Program-made: the position numbers and the translations under genes
Source of the DNA: Sipunculus nudus
Taxonomy: Eukaryota > Annelida > Sipuncula > Golfingiida > Sipunculidae
DNA: 64,000 nt
Direction of reading: 5' to 3'
Assembly: GCA_026874595.1 (NCBI GenBank)
Contig: CM049306.1
Location: forward strand, 60,084,019 to 60,148,018
Shown here: in pieces, positions 12,961-25,548 of the stretch
Position numbering within the stretch: position 1 is the stretch's first letter
Layout of the letters: each line of letters opens with the position of its first letter
Notes under the pieces: model-generated
What the model was told of the DNA's origin: nothing
What the model saw: only the letters and a program-made list of their open reading frames with translations
Database searches by the model: none

Positions 12961-13910
12961 AAACTATGGTTTAAGCACGGTCATGGCGCCTAGCCGCCGC
13001 TGCATCAATTTCGTTTGGACGTGATAACTCAAAAAATATTTTAGGGATCTTTACCAAACTTGACATGTGCATAGATATTGGTGAGAGGACCTAAGCCTAT
13101 TTAAAATGGGGTCACAACTTATACTTGGAGAGTGACCTTGACCTTGAATAGGTCCATTTTAGAGGAAAAACACACAAATTCTTAAATATCTCAAGAAATC
13201 TTGAATGGAATGATCCAAAAATCAAGTTGACCGAAGAACTTGGATAGTGTTGTCATGAACCCGAAATTGGTGGTGCTACCTGTTATCCTTTTTGTGTTTT
13301 CATGCCCTTAAATACCCCCATCATTGCCACTTAACAGTACTGTGAGCATTATATAAGTCAAAAACTTATGGACAGATTTCTTTCATATTATGCATATGCA
13401 TAGACATGGGTTATGGAATGATGTACATTTAAATTAGGGTCATGACCTTTTTCTATGAGTGTTGCCTTGACCTTGAATATTGCCATATATGGTGAAAATC
13501 ACACAAAATCATAAATATCTCAATAATGGATGCATGGATTGGTCCAAAAATCAAATTGACCAAAAATCTTGGATAGTTTTGTCTTTTGCGGAAGACAGGT
13601 GGCACCACCTACCTTCCCTTTTCCATAAAATAAATAAATGACCTGTTCTCAGGAGTGATTTGCCCTATTGGCCTGGAAATGTGCATATCCATAGATCGTG
13701 GACTCCTCCATCATGTCCTCAAGACTGGTGTCGCCATCTGCAATCATTTTGGCGTGGCTTCCATCTGTACATGTGCTTTGCTTGAAACTTGCTCATATCT
13801 CCGGAGTGGTTCAAGGTATTGGTCTGACATTTGGCATGTTCATCCATCTTGGAAAGTTTTCTCGTAAACCAGACAGGTTGCGCCACCTACCTACCCATTT
13901 CCGTAAAATA
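12961..13910 (+). repeat. Degenerate palindrome-bearing minisatellite block
   Basis: Monomers carry phrases such as 'tatctcaa', 'ggtccaaaaatcaa.ttgacc' and 'cattttggcgtggcttccatc', with variants of the 12-bp palindrome at about 13602 (GGTGGCACCACC) and 13876 (GGTTGCGCCACC). It resembles the older block at 33720-34690. The ends are not defined. Confidence 0.5.
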
Positions 13911-14817
13911 AATTAATGCTCTTTTCTTAAGAGTGATTCACTGTATTGGCTCCATATTTGGTAAAAAATATTGGTTCTCAAGTTGATAGATGGAAGAAAC
14001 CATATTGGCTTGCCAAGTGTCAGTATATGCTGCTAAAGATGGGGGGGAGGGGGGAATTAATTGTCTGGGGTTACTATGGCACCTGCGGTGCCAAGAAATA
14101 TCTAGTTACTTATGCTGATAAAAGCTTGATGGATGTGATGTATTTTGCATCTTATCAGCTACACTCTGTATTAGTGATGTGTAAGTTAATTGATCATATC
14201 AATGATTGGCCCTTTTCTTTCATAATTGATTAAATTAATTGCATTTTGCATTATCAGTCACAAAGGATTACCATATATCCTTGATCAGATGCTGGGCCTT
14301 AAATAGTTGCCTGCCTTATTTAGTCGCTGGGGAAAAACAATTTCTCAGAAAAATAAACACCAGTCTTGTTCAGAGGCCGGTTTTTAGAGTGGCTTCCATG
14401 TTTGCCGCCTGATGTCTTCCCATCACTATAATTGGTGCATTTACAAGTCAAAGTGAGACGGGATTGTTGTATAAATGATGATTTGTGCTTGTGTTGATAA
14501 TATGTTTAATTCCTCTATAAATCTTTCTTTTTTAGCTCATGCATGCCTATTTCCAAATGGGACACCAAATATTCCCAATTCATCCTTTATGATTAAAGGT
14601 GATCACAGATCCTAGTAAAACACTGCTGTCAAGCTAGGTAAAAATATTACTGCTTGACACAAGCGGTTCAGTTTGGTACAGTGAGAGTCTACCTCATGGA
14701 TGGTCGAACAGAACTGTTCAAAATGTTTGGCCTTATATATCTAGTGTAGCTTGAAGACTCCTTAGGCATCAGTGTCACAGTCAGCAGTGTCTGTAGACAC
14801 CCCAGGTTAAAGTTTTT
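13911..14817 (+). other. Intron 6 stretch without recognised features
   Basis: It includes a G-rich tract (14040-14054) and otherwise AT-rich sequence. No gene is supported. Confidence 0.4.
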
Positions 14818-16220
14818 AGTTCACTCTGTGAACTTATGCCATGGCGTAGCATCCGCCGTCCACTGTCCACTGTAAACTGTCCACCGTCCACCGTCTGTTA
14901 CCAAATATCTCAACAGCCACAGCAGCTACCTTCATGAAACTTTGCAGAATTAATGATCATGGGATGGACATGCAAAAATAAGCTTTTGGTGGCGCCACCT
15001 ATGTTGACCTACTTTCTGCAGGACGGAATGGTCTTTTCCACTTCTTCCAAGATAAGTCATAAAGTATTAATATTTTGGCCTTCATATCAAAGTCAGCAGT
15101 TCCTTAGAGTAAGGGGAATAATTTGAGTATAAATTCAATCAAGTCTTTTTCAAAATGGCATCTCTACAGAACTTCAAATTCTGTTGATTGCAAAATATGA
15201 CAAATTGATGTGTTTCTATACATGATGTATTGTCTGTTACCAAATATCTGAGGAACTGTTGCAGCCTTCAGTTTCAAATTTCACAGGAATATTGATCATG
15301 TGACTGCTGAATGATTTTGACCTGCAGGTGGTGCCACCTGTTTTGACCTACTTTCTACAGGCTGTAATGGTCTCTTCTGTTTTTTCCAAGATATGTCATA
15401 AAGTATAAATACTTTGGCTTTCATGTCATAGTCAACAGTTACTAGGAGGAAGGGAAATAATAATTTTAGTATAAATTCAGTTAAGTCATTTTCAGGATGG
15501 CATATCTATGGAACTTCAAATTGTGACGATTGCAAAATTTGACAACTTGATTGTTTCCATACAGGATTTATTGTCTGTTACCAAATATCTTAGGAACTGC
15601 TGCAGCCTTCAGTTTCAAATTTCACAGGAATATTGCTCATGTGACTGCTCAATGATTTTGACCTCAAGGTGGCGCCACCTTTGTTGACCTACTTTCTGCG
15701 TTACGAAATGGTCTTTTCTACTTCTTACTAGATAAGTCACAAAGCATTAATATTTTGGCCTTCATATCATAGTCAGCAGTTCCTTAGAGGAAGGGGTATA
15801 ATTTGAGTAAAAATTTAGTCAAGTCATTCTCAAGATGGCGTCTCTACCGAACTTCAATTTTGTCGATCATAAAATTTAACAACTTGATGTGTTTCCATAC
15901 ATGATGTATTGTCTGTTACCAAATATCTTAGGAACTGCTGCAGCCTTCAGTTTCAAATTTCACAGGAATATTGATCATGTGACTGCTTAGTGATTTTGAC
16001 CTGCAGGTAGCGCTACCTGTGTTTAGCTACTTTCAGCAGGCTGTAATGGTCTTTTCCACTTTTATCCATAATATGTCATTAAGTATTTATTTCTTATAAT
16101 CTGCCAAAACAGAGTCTCCTCTGAGACTCTTGGACTGATCTTTCTGAAACATTTTTTTTAATCACCTGCCAAAATGCACAGTAATTCACAGAGTGAACAT
16201 TAGACCCCTGGGTCTCTTGT
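14818..16220 (+). mobile_element. Non-autonomous element, family D, complete
   Basis: It starts after a T run with the hairpin AGTTCACTCTGTGAACTT. The core has monomers spaced 338-341 bp by palindromes at 14988, 15327, 15668 and 16006. It ends with ACAGAGTGAAC followed by AGACCCCTGGGTCTCTTG. The start and end share the inverted sequence GTTCACTCTGT/ACAGAGTGAAC. The end structure (palindrome then CTTGT) is the same as in families A and C, although the sequence differs. It has no coding capacity. Confidence 0.7.
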
Positions 16221-16380
16221 TTTGTTAAATCTACAACTCGGCAACCGCTGACCCAATTGTTTCATATTACATATATGTATTGTAAAGGTGGTTATAAATC
16301 CCCTCCCCCATGATTTGGGGATCCAAAGGTCAAGATAACAGGCCCCCTTTTTTTCATGAACATGTCAGGTTAAAGTTTTT

Positions 16381-17321
16381 AGCTCAGCTGACTATAAGTC
16401 ATCTGAGCTATAGACATGGTCCATTGTCTGTCTTCCGTCCATCTGTCCGTCCCTCCGTCTGTAGATGTGGCACATTTTAAAACCGTAAGACCTAGGAATC
16501 CAAAATTTGGCATAATGTTAGGTGTCCCCAAGATCTCCTACCAAGCCGAAAACTGGGTCTTTGGGACTTTGGAAAAACCTCAATTTTTTATTAAAAACCT
16601 ATTTTCACACTTCAGGACTGCCTAATATCAAAATCACTCATCTGTTTTATAGTTCCTATTTACATGCCAGAAATTAGGTCTGTATTATGTAAAAAAGTTA
16701 TGGGCCCAAACATAATGCATTTTGTAAACAATCAGGCAAGAAATTTGATCACTTAACACAAAACTTGTTAAAGCTAAGCACATTTTTTCCAGTAATATTA
16801 CTTTTATTAATCAAAATTAAATTGTATACCCAAAATTAGATCAAAACCTTTTAAATTTTTTAAAATATTAGCAAAAATAAAAAATTGGTACCTTAAATTT
16901 TGCCCAACTTTGACCATGGCACGTTTTTTTCCTGTAACTGCTGTGGATTTAATTCTCAAAGCATGTTTTTGTTACCATTTCAACTGTTAACACCAAAAAT
17001 TTGAAATCGGTTGATCAAAAAATGTAGATTTTATTCAAGTTTTCAAGCACCATGTCACATATTGTTTACAACAAGCTAGTGTTATGCAGTTTGCTAGAGC
17101 TCAGCTCCCCAGCTTCAGCTCTAAGTTCCTTAAATTTGGCATACAGTTAGATGTCTCCAAAATCCCCTATCATGCCAAGGATTTGGTCACTAGGACTTAA
17201 TTCTTTCGAGATATTAATGAAAAACTTCATTTTTCCATTTAAAACCCATTGTTACACTTTAAGGCTGTCTAATATCAAAACCACTGATCTGACTTTGATC
17301 ATATATAATATACATATTTTT
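16381..17321 (+). mobile_element. Family A element, interrupted by another copy
   Basis: The head hairpin starts at 16381, followed by CCGT-rich sequence and two monomers matching those at 2850-3860. At 17321 the sequence is broken in a T run (tacatattttt) by the head of a second copy. The undisturbed paralogue at about 3852 reads tacatatttttcattctc, which marks the insertion point. The rest of this outer element is not seen after 19169. Confidence 0.65.
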
Positions 17322-19169
17322 AGCTCAGCTGACTATAAGTCATCTGAGCTATAGTCGTGGTCCTTTGTCCGTCTTCTGTCCGTCCGGCCGTTTTAAAACC
17401 TTTGGACCTACGAATCCAAAACTTTGCATACCATTAGATGTCCCCAAAATCTCCTACCATAATGAAAATTGGGTCATAAGGACTTTGTTCCTTCGAGATA
17501 TTAAGGTAAAACCTCCGTTTTCCATGAAAAAAGCCATTGTTACACTTCAAGACTGCCTAATATCAAAACCGCTGATCTGTTTTTGATCATATTTAGTATT
17601 CATATACTTCCATACATTTTCTATGAATATACCAAAAATAAGGTCAGTATTGAGTATTATTTTGAAGTTATTGGCCCAAATATAATGCAATTTTTAAAAA
17701 CTCAGGAAATATATTTACTCACCTAACATGAGAATTGCTGAAGCTGGAGACATTTTTTCAGGAATATAACTTTATTTAATCAAGATTCAATTGTTTACCC
17801 AAAATTAGATCTGAATTTTGCAAATTTGTCAAGTTATTAGCATAAATAAAAAATCAATACCTTAAATTTTGTCCAACTTTGGCAATGGCACGTTTTTTCC
17901 CTGTAAGCACCGTTGATTTAATTTTCACAACATACATACATAAGGATTTAATCTTTTAAAATCTGAAATTTCAAAGGAATTGTTTGAAAAGAGCAGCTGT
18001 TATTCAAGTTTCCATACACCATGTCAAGTGTTGTTTACATGTAGCCCACCTGGTAGTACAGCCTTCACTTGCATTATGTAACCGACCCCAGGCAGCTTGC
18101 CTTAGCTCAGCTTGGCCACTACTAGCAGGCTTCCCCTCTGCCCTGCATTCCACCCCCCCCCCCCCCTCAAGATGATGCATTAACTAGATGAATGTTATAA
18201 TTTTCTGTATTTTATTTTATTCTTGGCTATGCTACATTTTAGATTTTGTATTGTACCACCAGGGTTACAATGATTTAAGTGCACATTTAATTGTGTCCAC
18301 AAAGTGGTGTATTGCTGTGAAAGTGTTGATGTTCATCAGATAAGTAATTCCTTACTTCAGAAGGGTAAAAACTTCCCCAGGTGTGAAATTGAATATTAAT
18401 TTCCAGTAATTAAATATAGCTGAGATAGTAATTAGCACAATGATATTGTTTGTTCCTCTTTCAACCAACAGTGTGTATACTTTATTTGAAAAGATGTTTT
18501 TATTTTATCAAATTTACTGAATTTTTTATTTCATTTCAATGAATAAAATTAAGCATGTACTGAAAACTCCAGTGTGCAAAACTTGTTAATAGTGATTCAA
18601 GGAATAATCTTGTAGATGCCATGTTGTGGCATTATTTTCTTTTAAATTCAGTTTAAACATTTGTGATTTTAAAAATAATAAAATAGATGTGTATGCATAA
18701 TATGACCCAATATGAGCTACACTCTGGATATATAATGATTGCAACTTAGAATTCTAATATTTTAACTTATATTTTCAGTTTTTTTTTATTTCAAATTTAT
18801 AAAACTTGTAAATAAAAAAATGAATCAGATAAAAATTATTAATGGAAAAAGTGGATATGTTAAAAAAAATAGGCATATATATAAACTTAAATGCATTATT
18901 CTCTTGAAAGTAAAATAAAGGTATTAGTCCATTCTGTCCACTTGCCTGTCCATCTGTAAATTTTTCATATGCATCACAGTATCTCAAAACTGTTACTGTT
19001 TTCTTCATGACAGTCTTGTCAGAGTATTAGTTTGCAATCATATATTAAGAACTTTACTATAACCAAGTAGGAGGTTCCCTTTCTCTTAGCTTCTCATATG
19101 CTTATATAAATGAAAAACATAGTAAAATTTCAAACTTCAGCTGAGAGCCGTGACCCATGGGTCCCTTGT
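17322..19169 (+). mobile_element. Family A element, complete, nested
   Basis: The head hairpin starts at 17322 and is followed by a CCGT/CCGG head, one monomer, a C tract (about 18152-18168) and AT-rich filler. A tail module (18905-19140) is shared almost unchanged with 30085-30340. It ends with CCGTGACCCATGGGTCCCTT and G. About 1.85 kb. Confidence 0.7.
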
Positions 19170-20310
19170 TTGTAAGGTTCATTTCTCCATTGCTAATGAA
19201 GACATTTCAAGTTAACTTGATACACTGATGTATTGGGGATGTCCCAAAATTTGGGCCGTCTCAGGCTGTCTTGCCTTGCTGTTTGGGTGATCCAATTTCA
19301 AGGTCAGGATGATTCCAGGCACTTTAATAAAATTGGCTTGAAATCTTGACCCGCAGGATTTACAATATTGCTTGACAGGAATAAAATCATGTTCAGAAAT
19401 GACATTTTACACACCTTGGTATGTGGACATGATCACATTAGACATTCCATATTGATCACCTCTTAAAAAAGAGAGCAATGATGAATAGGCTTCTGTGATT
19501 ACTAATATTCTTTTTTGCGAATTATATTTTTGATATGCACAGCCTTGAGTATACACATTACAAAACAAAGCTTGGCAAATTAATCTTGATTAAAAGGTAT
19601 GTGAACAGATTTCTTTGTATGCTTTTTGATGCATATCATTTGGCAAACACAGCAAATGGAAACAGTGTTTACTGGTTACACTTGAGTTGTCAACTTTCCC
19701 TAAGGCCATCTTTAATCTGGGCAGTGCTGGTTCAAGAGTAGCTTTATTTGCTATTCAAAGTTTCAAGCAGGCCAGTCACATTAACCAAATTCATTCTCTG
19801 TGAGTGTTAAACCGGTCTGCATGTACTGCTTCCATGGCGGCATTTAGCCTTCTCCAACATTAGTTATCAGTTATGTCTGAAATCTGTCACTTTTAATATT
19901 CTTTTCAAGCGTGAGACCACGTCAGATATATATTTTATTATTCATTGGTTATTTTCGTTGTTTGTTTTAAGGCTAGGGTCAATACAATTGAATCTGGCTT
20001 TCATGAGTTCATGCCAAGTCGGACAGAAGGGTGCGCAGGGCAGAGCTGATCTTTAGGGTGTTCCATGAACATTCTCAGTTTGAGATTTTGCATGCACCTG
20101 GAAGCCTTGGTGCTTCTTCAAACAGGGGTTTTCCAGATTTCCTTCTTTGAATTTTGGGCAGGGTTGCAAAAAGTCTTGGTGCGGCTTCAAATAGATGTGC
20201 AGCCTAATCAAAAGAAGTTATGTTATCAATATTCCACTGACATATAATACTTGAGATGCCAGTGAGCTATATTATAAGTGGCTGTTACCTGTCTAGATGA
20301 GTCATCATAT
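19170..20310 (+). other. Intron 6 stretch without recognised features
   Basis: AT-rich and apparently single copy within this window. I see no gene, only short open frames. Confidence 0.4.
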
Positions 20311-21420
20311 TCATGAACTTGAACTTGAACTTGGAAATTTATTGACTAAGGCCTAATACAAGTAGAAACATACTTCAGAACATTCTAATATTTTACCAAC
20401 AAATATACATTTTATGCCATCAATCAAAGGGGGCTCTATCCTTAAAAAGGTATATGCCCCTTTACTAATTACAGTACATTCATTAATCAAAGCAAACAGG
20501 AAATATTGTGCAGTAAACAGAAAACATGCATGAATAATTGAATGCCGTGTTATAATGATTTAATAATTAAAAATTTTAGACATTAAATATTGTTTAACCT
20601 TTTTCTTAAATACGTAGATAGACTTGGTCTTGTCAAATACTGTTCTGTAAGTATTCCATAAATAAACACCTTTAAAACAAATAGTTCTATACATTGCTCC
20701 ATTTTTGCTTACTGATACATTGTCTGGTATTATAAACATTAGTATTTACTGAAAATAAATTATTTATAAGAGAGAATAGGAGGCCTTTGTTAAACTTATA
20801 AATGAAAAGAAGCACTCAATTAACAAAAATCTTTGGTAAATCAAGAATATTCAGTGACTGAAATAATACATCAGATTTTGCTCGATAAGATGCAAAAGTT
20901 ATTATTCTTTCAGCTCTTTATAAGTTTAATTAACATATCAAGATCATGTTTTTTTGGCAGATCCCCGAACTTCTATGCAGTAGGTAAGGTATGGATATAT
21001 AAAGCTATTATGCAATGAAACCGTGCAAGAACTGGGTAACACTATGAGCTTTACATAAAATTCCTGATCCTTTAGAGATTTTGTTAAGTAACAACATAAT
21101 CTGATCGTGGCAGTTTAATTTATCATCCCAAGTAACACCTCAAAATCTAGTTTTTGACACTTGTTGTAATGGGATTGTTAATCAATATTTTAATGTTTTC
21201 TTCTTACTAGTCTTTTTGTAGTTTTCTTAAATACCATTAAATGTGTTTTATCAATATTCAAAGATAACTTATTGACATTAACCACAAAACCAATTTATAT
21301 TGTTATTTAAATAGAATTTCAAATGTAGAATTTATCGTTGAAAGAAGGTTTATTTTTATGATAAATTCCCTTTCAGGAGCATCACAAATTTGAAACCCTT
21401 GCAAACAAATATCCCACTAC
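20311..21420 (-). pseudogene. Decayed non-LTR retrotransposon (LINE), C-terminal reverse transcriptase region
   Basis: Minus-strand reading across several frames gives LINE-type reverse transcriptase fragments in the right order: SLNIDKTHLMVFKK, then GVTWDDKLNCHDQ after a stop, NKISKGSGILCKA, NSFIYPYLTYCIEVRGSA and finally DKTKSIYVFKKKVKQYLM. The order and wording match the thumb and post-thumb region of CR1/Jockey-like elements (family recollection). Stops and frameshifts show it is dead. The 3' end, at about 20320, has a short tandem of the 6-mer TTCAAG (minus strand), a typical LINE tail. The 5' part is missing. Confidence 0.75.
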
Positions 21421-22948
21421 AGTAGTAATTAGATCATGTAGTTATTATTAATATACTCATATTTAGTGAAACAGATACTTTACTTTCTGAATGTGGGTGT
21501 ATGGAAGATTGTATACACTTAGTTGAAAATCTTTACCAGCCACATTTTCTTTCTATAATTGCATGCATTAAATGCAATAGCATGTTGAATGCATAGTACT
21601 TCATTGATAAACATTTCACTTCTTGGATAAATTGTGGATTTTAATTGCACCTGAAATATCACTTATCGTTCAGCAATTCAAACCAGATTTGTACCTTATT
21701 TAATATTTGTTTTGCAATATATAGCTTTATAATCATTGTAAAAGTAATAAAAGATGGTTTGTTTTGTTATAAATCTGCTCATGAACATATGAGCGGTTTG
21801 TATAGTATATCTTAAGTGTGGGAACATTGTTAAATATAAACATGCTTCACTTTTGACGAGAGAGGTATCATGTTACTATAATATAAATCTACTTAACCCC
21901 CTCTTGATAAGGCAGCAGCTATTGTGTTGCAAACAAACGATTGAAAAATTACGTGTTTATTACCTCCTTACTTTTATTTTGATTGTTATCAGTCAACACC
22001 CCATAAAGACTGATACACGTGTGGTATTCATGGAAGCCTGCATGTAGCTTAGGCCACACACACACAATATTATTGTTAGACTATGAAAAATTGCATAAAA
22101 AAATGAATAAAAAAATTGTGGAAGAGGGCAAATTTTTATTTTCTTTAAGACACCATTTTAAAAAAGATAAAATGTGGCCTGAGAAAAAACTTCAGACCTT
22201 GGATTGTTGCATTTTGATCAACAAAACATTTAGTCCATTTTCCCACTTTTAAGAATCATTCTGTGGATGGAGACAAGAGCAGAAATAGCAATATTACCAA
22301 GGACCAGGTCCTCAATTGCAAAAAAAATATCCAGGAAAACAAGAATAGTGAATACATGAAAAATTTTTTGTGTGGCCTCATTTATGAAAGGCACTCCTTT
22401 AATAAAAAAAAATATTGTTCAGTATTTTTATTTGTCAGTTCTCTTTTATTAAGGTGGCTTTTGTGCCCAATATGGTGGCTAATTCCAAATAAACTGTATG
22501 TATTGTTTTGATGTTTGATTATAATGATTTGCGACTGTGTCATTTTTTACTTTCTGTGTGTTTGTAACAATGTCACACCTAGTGTAATTAGGAATGGATG
22601 CAAAAATAGAATTACAGGTATATATCAAAACCAGATGGTTATTAATATGTATAACTGAATAATGATCTTGGTTTGTTTGTTATGGTACACAGTGCTGGCT
22701 GAACTCCTTTCTAATGAATAGTACTACAGTAATCCTATTGCAGGTGATTCTGTTGATGTGAACTGGTAACCTCTAATTAGAATTAGCTGTATAGAGGTTG
22801 AGTGATGATTAACTAACTCTGGCAGTTGCTATGTGATAATATGTCACAACTTGCCCAAGCAGTCAGCTTGACAACAGAGTGCTTAAAATGGAGCTCACAC
22901 TGACCTGTGGTTAATTAAGGTACACGGTTGACCAGTACTCAACAGTGT
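21421..22948 (+). other. Intron 6 region upstream of prominin
   Basis: AT-rich with no recognised transposon. This is the likely location of the regulatory sequence, and possibly a 5' untranslated exon, of the nested prominin gene. No coding exon is supported. Confidence 0.4.
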
Positions 22949-22957
22949 TATTTATAG
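22949..22957 (+). promoter_or_regulatory. Possible TATA-like box of prominin gene
   Basis: TATTTATAG lies about 45-53 bases before the ATG. If used, transcription would begin near 22980 and leave only a very short leader. An alternative reading is that gttttag ending at 22968 is an acceptor joining an upstream leader exon. Neither is proven. Confidence 0.25.
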
Positions 22958-23001
22958 TTAAGTTTTAGAGGAACCCTGCACTTGGAGTAAACTTTGAGAA
23001 C

Positions 23002-25548
23002 ATGGCTTGTCAACATATTGGTTCCAGAGATGCTGTCAACATGTTTGTGTTATCAGGAGCAGTTTTGGTGGTTTTCATGTCATCAGGTGTTCATGGTGCT
23101 GCTCCTGTTTTTTCGCCGAGTACAATAACTGACAATGGACATGTTGCAAATGAGAACAGCAGCATTACATGGGGCAGTCCACCTGCAGGATCACAATATG
23201 CTGGAGATGAATCGTATAATGACGGAGGACTGGGTCCACTGTTTAATGGTGCAAGAAATTTCATCAATATGGTCCAGCCAAACACATTTCCTACAGATAT
23301 GGTGAAAGCTCTGATATCTGGGACTTTTAACTTTGGTAGTGATTACATGCAGATTGTGATGTATGGTGTAGGTTTCGCAGTATGTTTTGCGATTGGCATC
23401 CTGTATATACTCATCACACCGCTTGTGGGCTTCATATTCTGTTGCTGCCGCTGTTGTGATAAATGTGGAGGGAAGATGACACAAAACATTAACAGCAGCT
23501 CCGGATGCAAGAGAACTGTTTTCAGCTTGACCTGCTTCATATTGACTGTGTTCATGGGTGTCGGCATGATCTGCACATACGTAACGAGTGAGCACATAAT
23601 GACTGCTGTAAGGGCAGTCAGCTCCACAACCTCCGATCAGATGGATAATGCTGAACGTTACCTGAATAACACCCTCCAGGAGATTAATTTCCTTGGTCCT
23701 CAGAGTTTTAATTTTACGAGTCAAGTCATCATGAGAGATTTGGATAATATCGGGTACCTTGTCGGGATCCCAGTCAGACGAAACTTGCTCACAAATGGTG
23801 GAGTGGACAGTGCTATTAATAGTATACTCAACATGGAATCCACCATATCCACAGTGTCTGCTAGCTTGTTCGCCGTGAACACAAGTATCAATGAGATTAA
23901 GGAAAACGCTGCCCAGCTGTCAGGTAACCTGTCTGATATACAACAGCAGATTAACATTACAATATCTGATCCAGCATGTGCTGGATGCAGTGATCAGATT
24001 GACATCACCACTTTACAGATGGATGTGAACTTTAATTCTCTGCCTGATATTTCCAGTGAAGTTAACCAAATGCAAGATGTAACAGCTAAGAATCTGACGG
24101 CCCTTGTGATCCAGGGAAAGCAGGAATTTGACGACATTCCTCAGCGAGTGCAGAATGAGACTGCTTCAACAGTGAGTGACATCAAAGGTATGATGAGTAA
24201 TTTTAACACAAAGATAGACTCCACACTCCAGTCTGTGAATGACATGCCAAAGAGTATCGTCCCAGAAATCTCCAAGTATAAGACCATGGTGACAGACTAC
24301 AGTAAGATGGCTGATGAGTATGACCAGTATAGATGGTATGGCTCCATTGGTTTAGCCAGCACCATTTTGATCATTGTAGTACTCCAGGTTTTGGGACTTT
24401 TGTTTGGATGTCTGTGTTCCAGTGCTGATACTAATCCTAAGGACAGGAACTGCTGCTCAAACTGTGGCGGACTGATGCTGATGGCAGCTACTGGTTTCAT
24501 CTTCATCTTCTCTGTGTTGCTGATGCTGCTGACATCAACTACATTCCTGGTAGGAGGAAATCTCGAAAAGCTGGTGTGTGAGCCACTGAATGACCCACAG
24601 CTGAAAGATTTATCAGAACTGCTGGATGGTCCTAACGGTTACTTCAAAGAATACATGCTGGGTAAGTTAATTTTGAAAAACCGCAGTGTACCCTTAACCA
24701 TAGCTGGTGTACTCAGTGACTGCAAGAACAATAAGGGTGCCATGGCTGCATTCAAGCTGGATAACTTGTTTGATATTCAGCAAATTGCTAATATCCATAG
24801 CCAAATCAACATCAGCAGTGAGATGGACAAGATCAATGTGGATTTGAGTTCTGTGGGCATCCTGAGTTCAGACACAGAAAACCAGTTGAGAGATTTCAGT
24901 GCTACCACAAGTATTGACTTTAATCAGTTTAACTCAGAACTTGGGAAAGGCACAACTCAGGCAAATTTGACTGCATTCGCAGAAGTTCTAGAACTGCTCG
25001 CTGCTAACAGTACATCACCAGTGAATGAAAGTCTGATAAATCATGCCAGCGACCTGAGGGATCTGGATAACGGTCTCGCTGAAACTGTGAGGACCAAGCA
25101 AGCCCAGTTACTGACCAATGTACAAAGCTTGAATAACTCAATGGTGAACATACCAGTAACTGTGAATTCTACTCTTGATAACGCCAAGAGTGTGGAAAGT
25201 TACCTTCAGCAGAATGGCACCCAACTTATAAAGGATCAAGCGACAGTCTACGGCACTCGGCTCCTGGGGATAGCCGAGTCTTACATAAACCACACCCTCG
25301 ACAAGATCGTGAACACTGCTGGTGGATGTCGGCCTTTGTATAACCTGTATAAGGCTATAACGGGGACTGTACTGTGCAAGTATTTTGTTGATACACTCAA
25401 TGGGTTCTGGTTCTCACTAGGTTGGGCTATCTTCTTCATGGTGCCTAGTTTGATTATTAATGTGAAGCTTGCCAAGTATTACCGACAAATGAAGGATTCA
25501 GTAGGAACTGTGAAGCCACCGTCTAGGAACCAAGTTAGTGCAGCCTGA
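23002..25548 (+). CDS. Prominin (CD133-like) pentaspan membrane glycoprotein, single exon, nested in HTT intron
   Basis: A complete 848-codon open frame. Prominins are cholesterol-binding glycoproteins of plasma-membrane protrusions and photoreceptor discs. The layout is diagnostic: signal peptide (about 1-33), short extracellular head, TM1 (about 116-146) followed by CCCRCCDKCGG (147-157), TM2 (about 172-193), first large loop (194-444) with many N-glycosylation sites, TM3 (about 447-470), Cys-rich link with CCSNCGG (484-490), TM4 (about 491-517), second large loop (518-800), TM5 (about 801-820) and a 28-residue tail. The length matches the family. The start context aacATGg is good, and no upstream in-frame ATG fits better. 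Vertebrate prominin genes have more than 20 coding exons, so one exon here implies retroposition or full intron loss. The frame is intact, which suggests a working gene. The paralogue is not resolved, so no symbol is given. Confidence 0.93.
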   Translation: MACQHIGSRDAVNMFVLSGAVLVVFMSSGVHGAAPVFSPSTITDNGHVANENSSITWGSPPAGSQYAGDESYNDGGLGPLFNGARNFINMVQPNTFPTDMVKALISGTFNFGSDYMQIVMYGVGFAVCFAIGILYILITPLVGFIFCCCRCCDKCGGKMTQNINSSSGCKRTVFSLTCFILTVFMGVGMICTYVTSEHIMTAVRAVSSTTSDQMDNAERYLNNTLQEINFLGPQSFNFTSQVIMRDLDNIGYLVGIPVRRNLLTNGGVDSAINSILNMESTISTVSASLFAVNTSINEIKENAAQLSGNLSDIQQQINITISDPACAGCSDQIDITTLQMDVNFNSLPDISSEVNQMQDVTAKNLTALVIQGKQEFDDIPQRVQNETASTVSDIKGMMSNFNTKIDSTLQSVNDMPKSIVPEISKYKTMVTDYSKMADEYDQYRWYGSIGLASTILIIVVLQVLGLLFGCLCSSADTNPKDRNCCSNCGGLMLMAATGFIFIFSVLLMLLTSTTFLVGGNLEKLVCEPLNDPQLKDLSELLDGPNGYFKEYMLGKLILKNRSVPLTIAGVLSDCKNNKGAMAAFKLDNLFDIQQIANIHSQINISSEMDKINVDLSSVGILSSDTENQLRDFSATTSIDFNQFNSELGKGTTQANLTAFAEVLELLAANSTSPVNESLINHASDLRDLDNGLAETVRTKQAQLLTNVQSLNNSMVNIPVTVNSTLDNAKSVESYLQQNGTQLIKDQATVYGTRLLGIAESYINHTLDKIVNTAGGCRPLYNLYKAITGTVLCKYFVDTLNGFWFSLGWAIFFMVPSLIINVKLAKYYRQMKDSVGTVKPPSRNQVSAA

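Noticed and set aside
23191-23724. 177-codon minus-strand frame
   Set aside because: Antisense shadow of the prominin coding sequence; no family resemblance.
23002-25548. Prominin as a recent processed pseudogene
   Set aside because: The frame is fully open over 848 codons, and no poly(A) tract or target duplication was seen, so a dead recent retrocopy is not supported.
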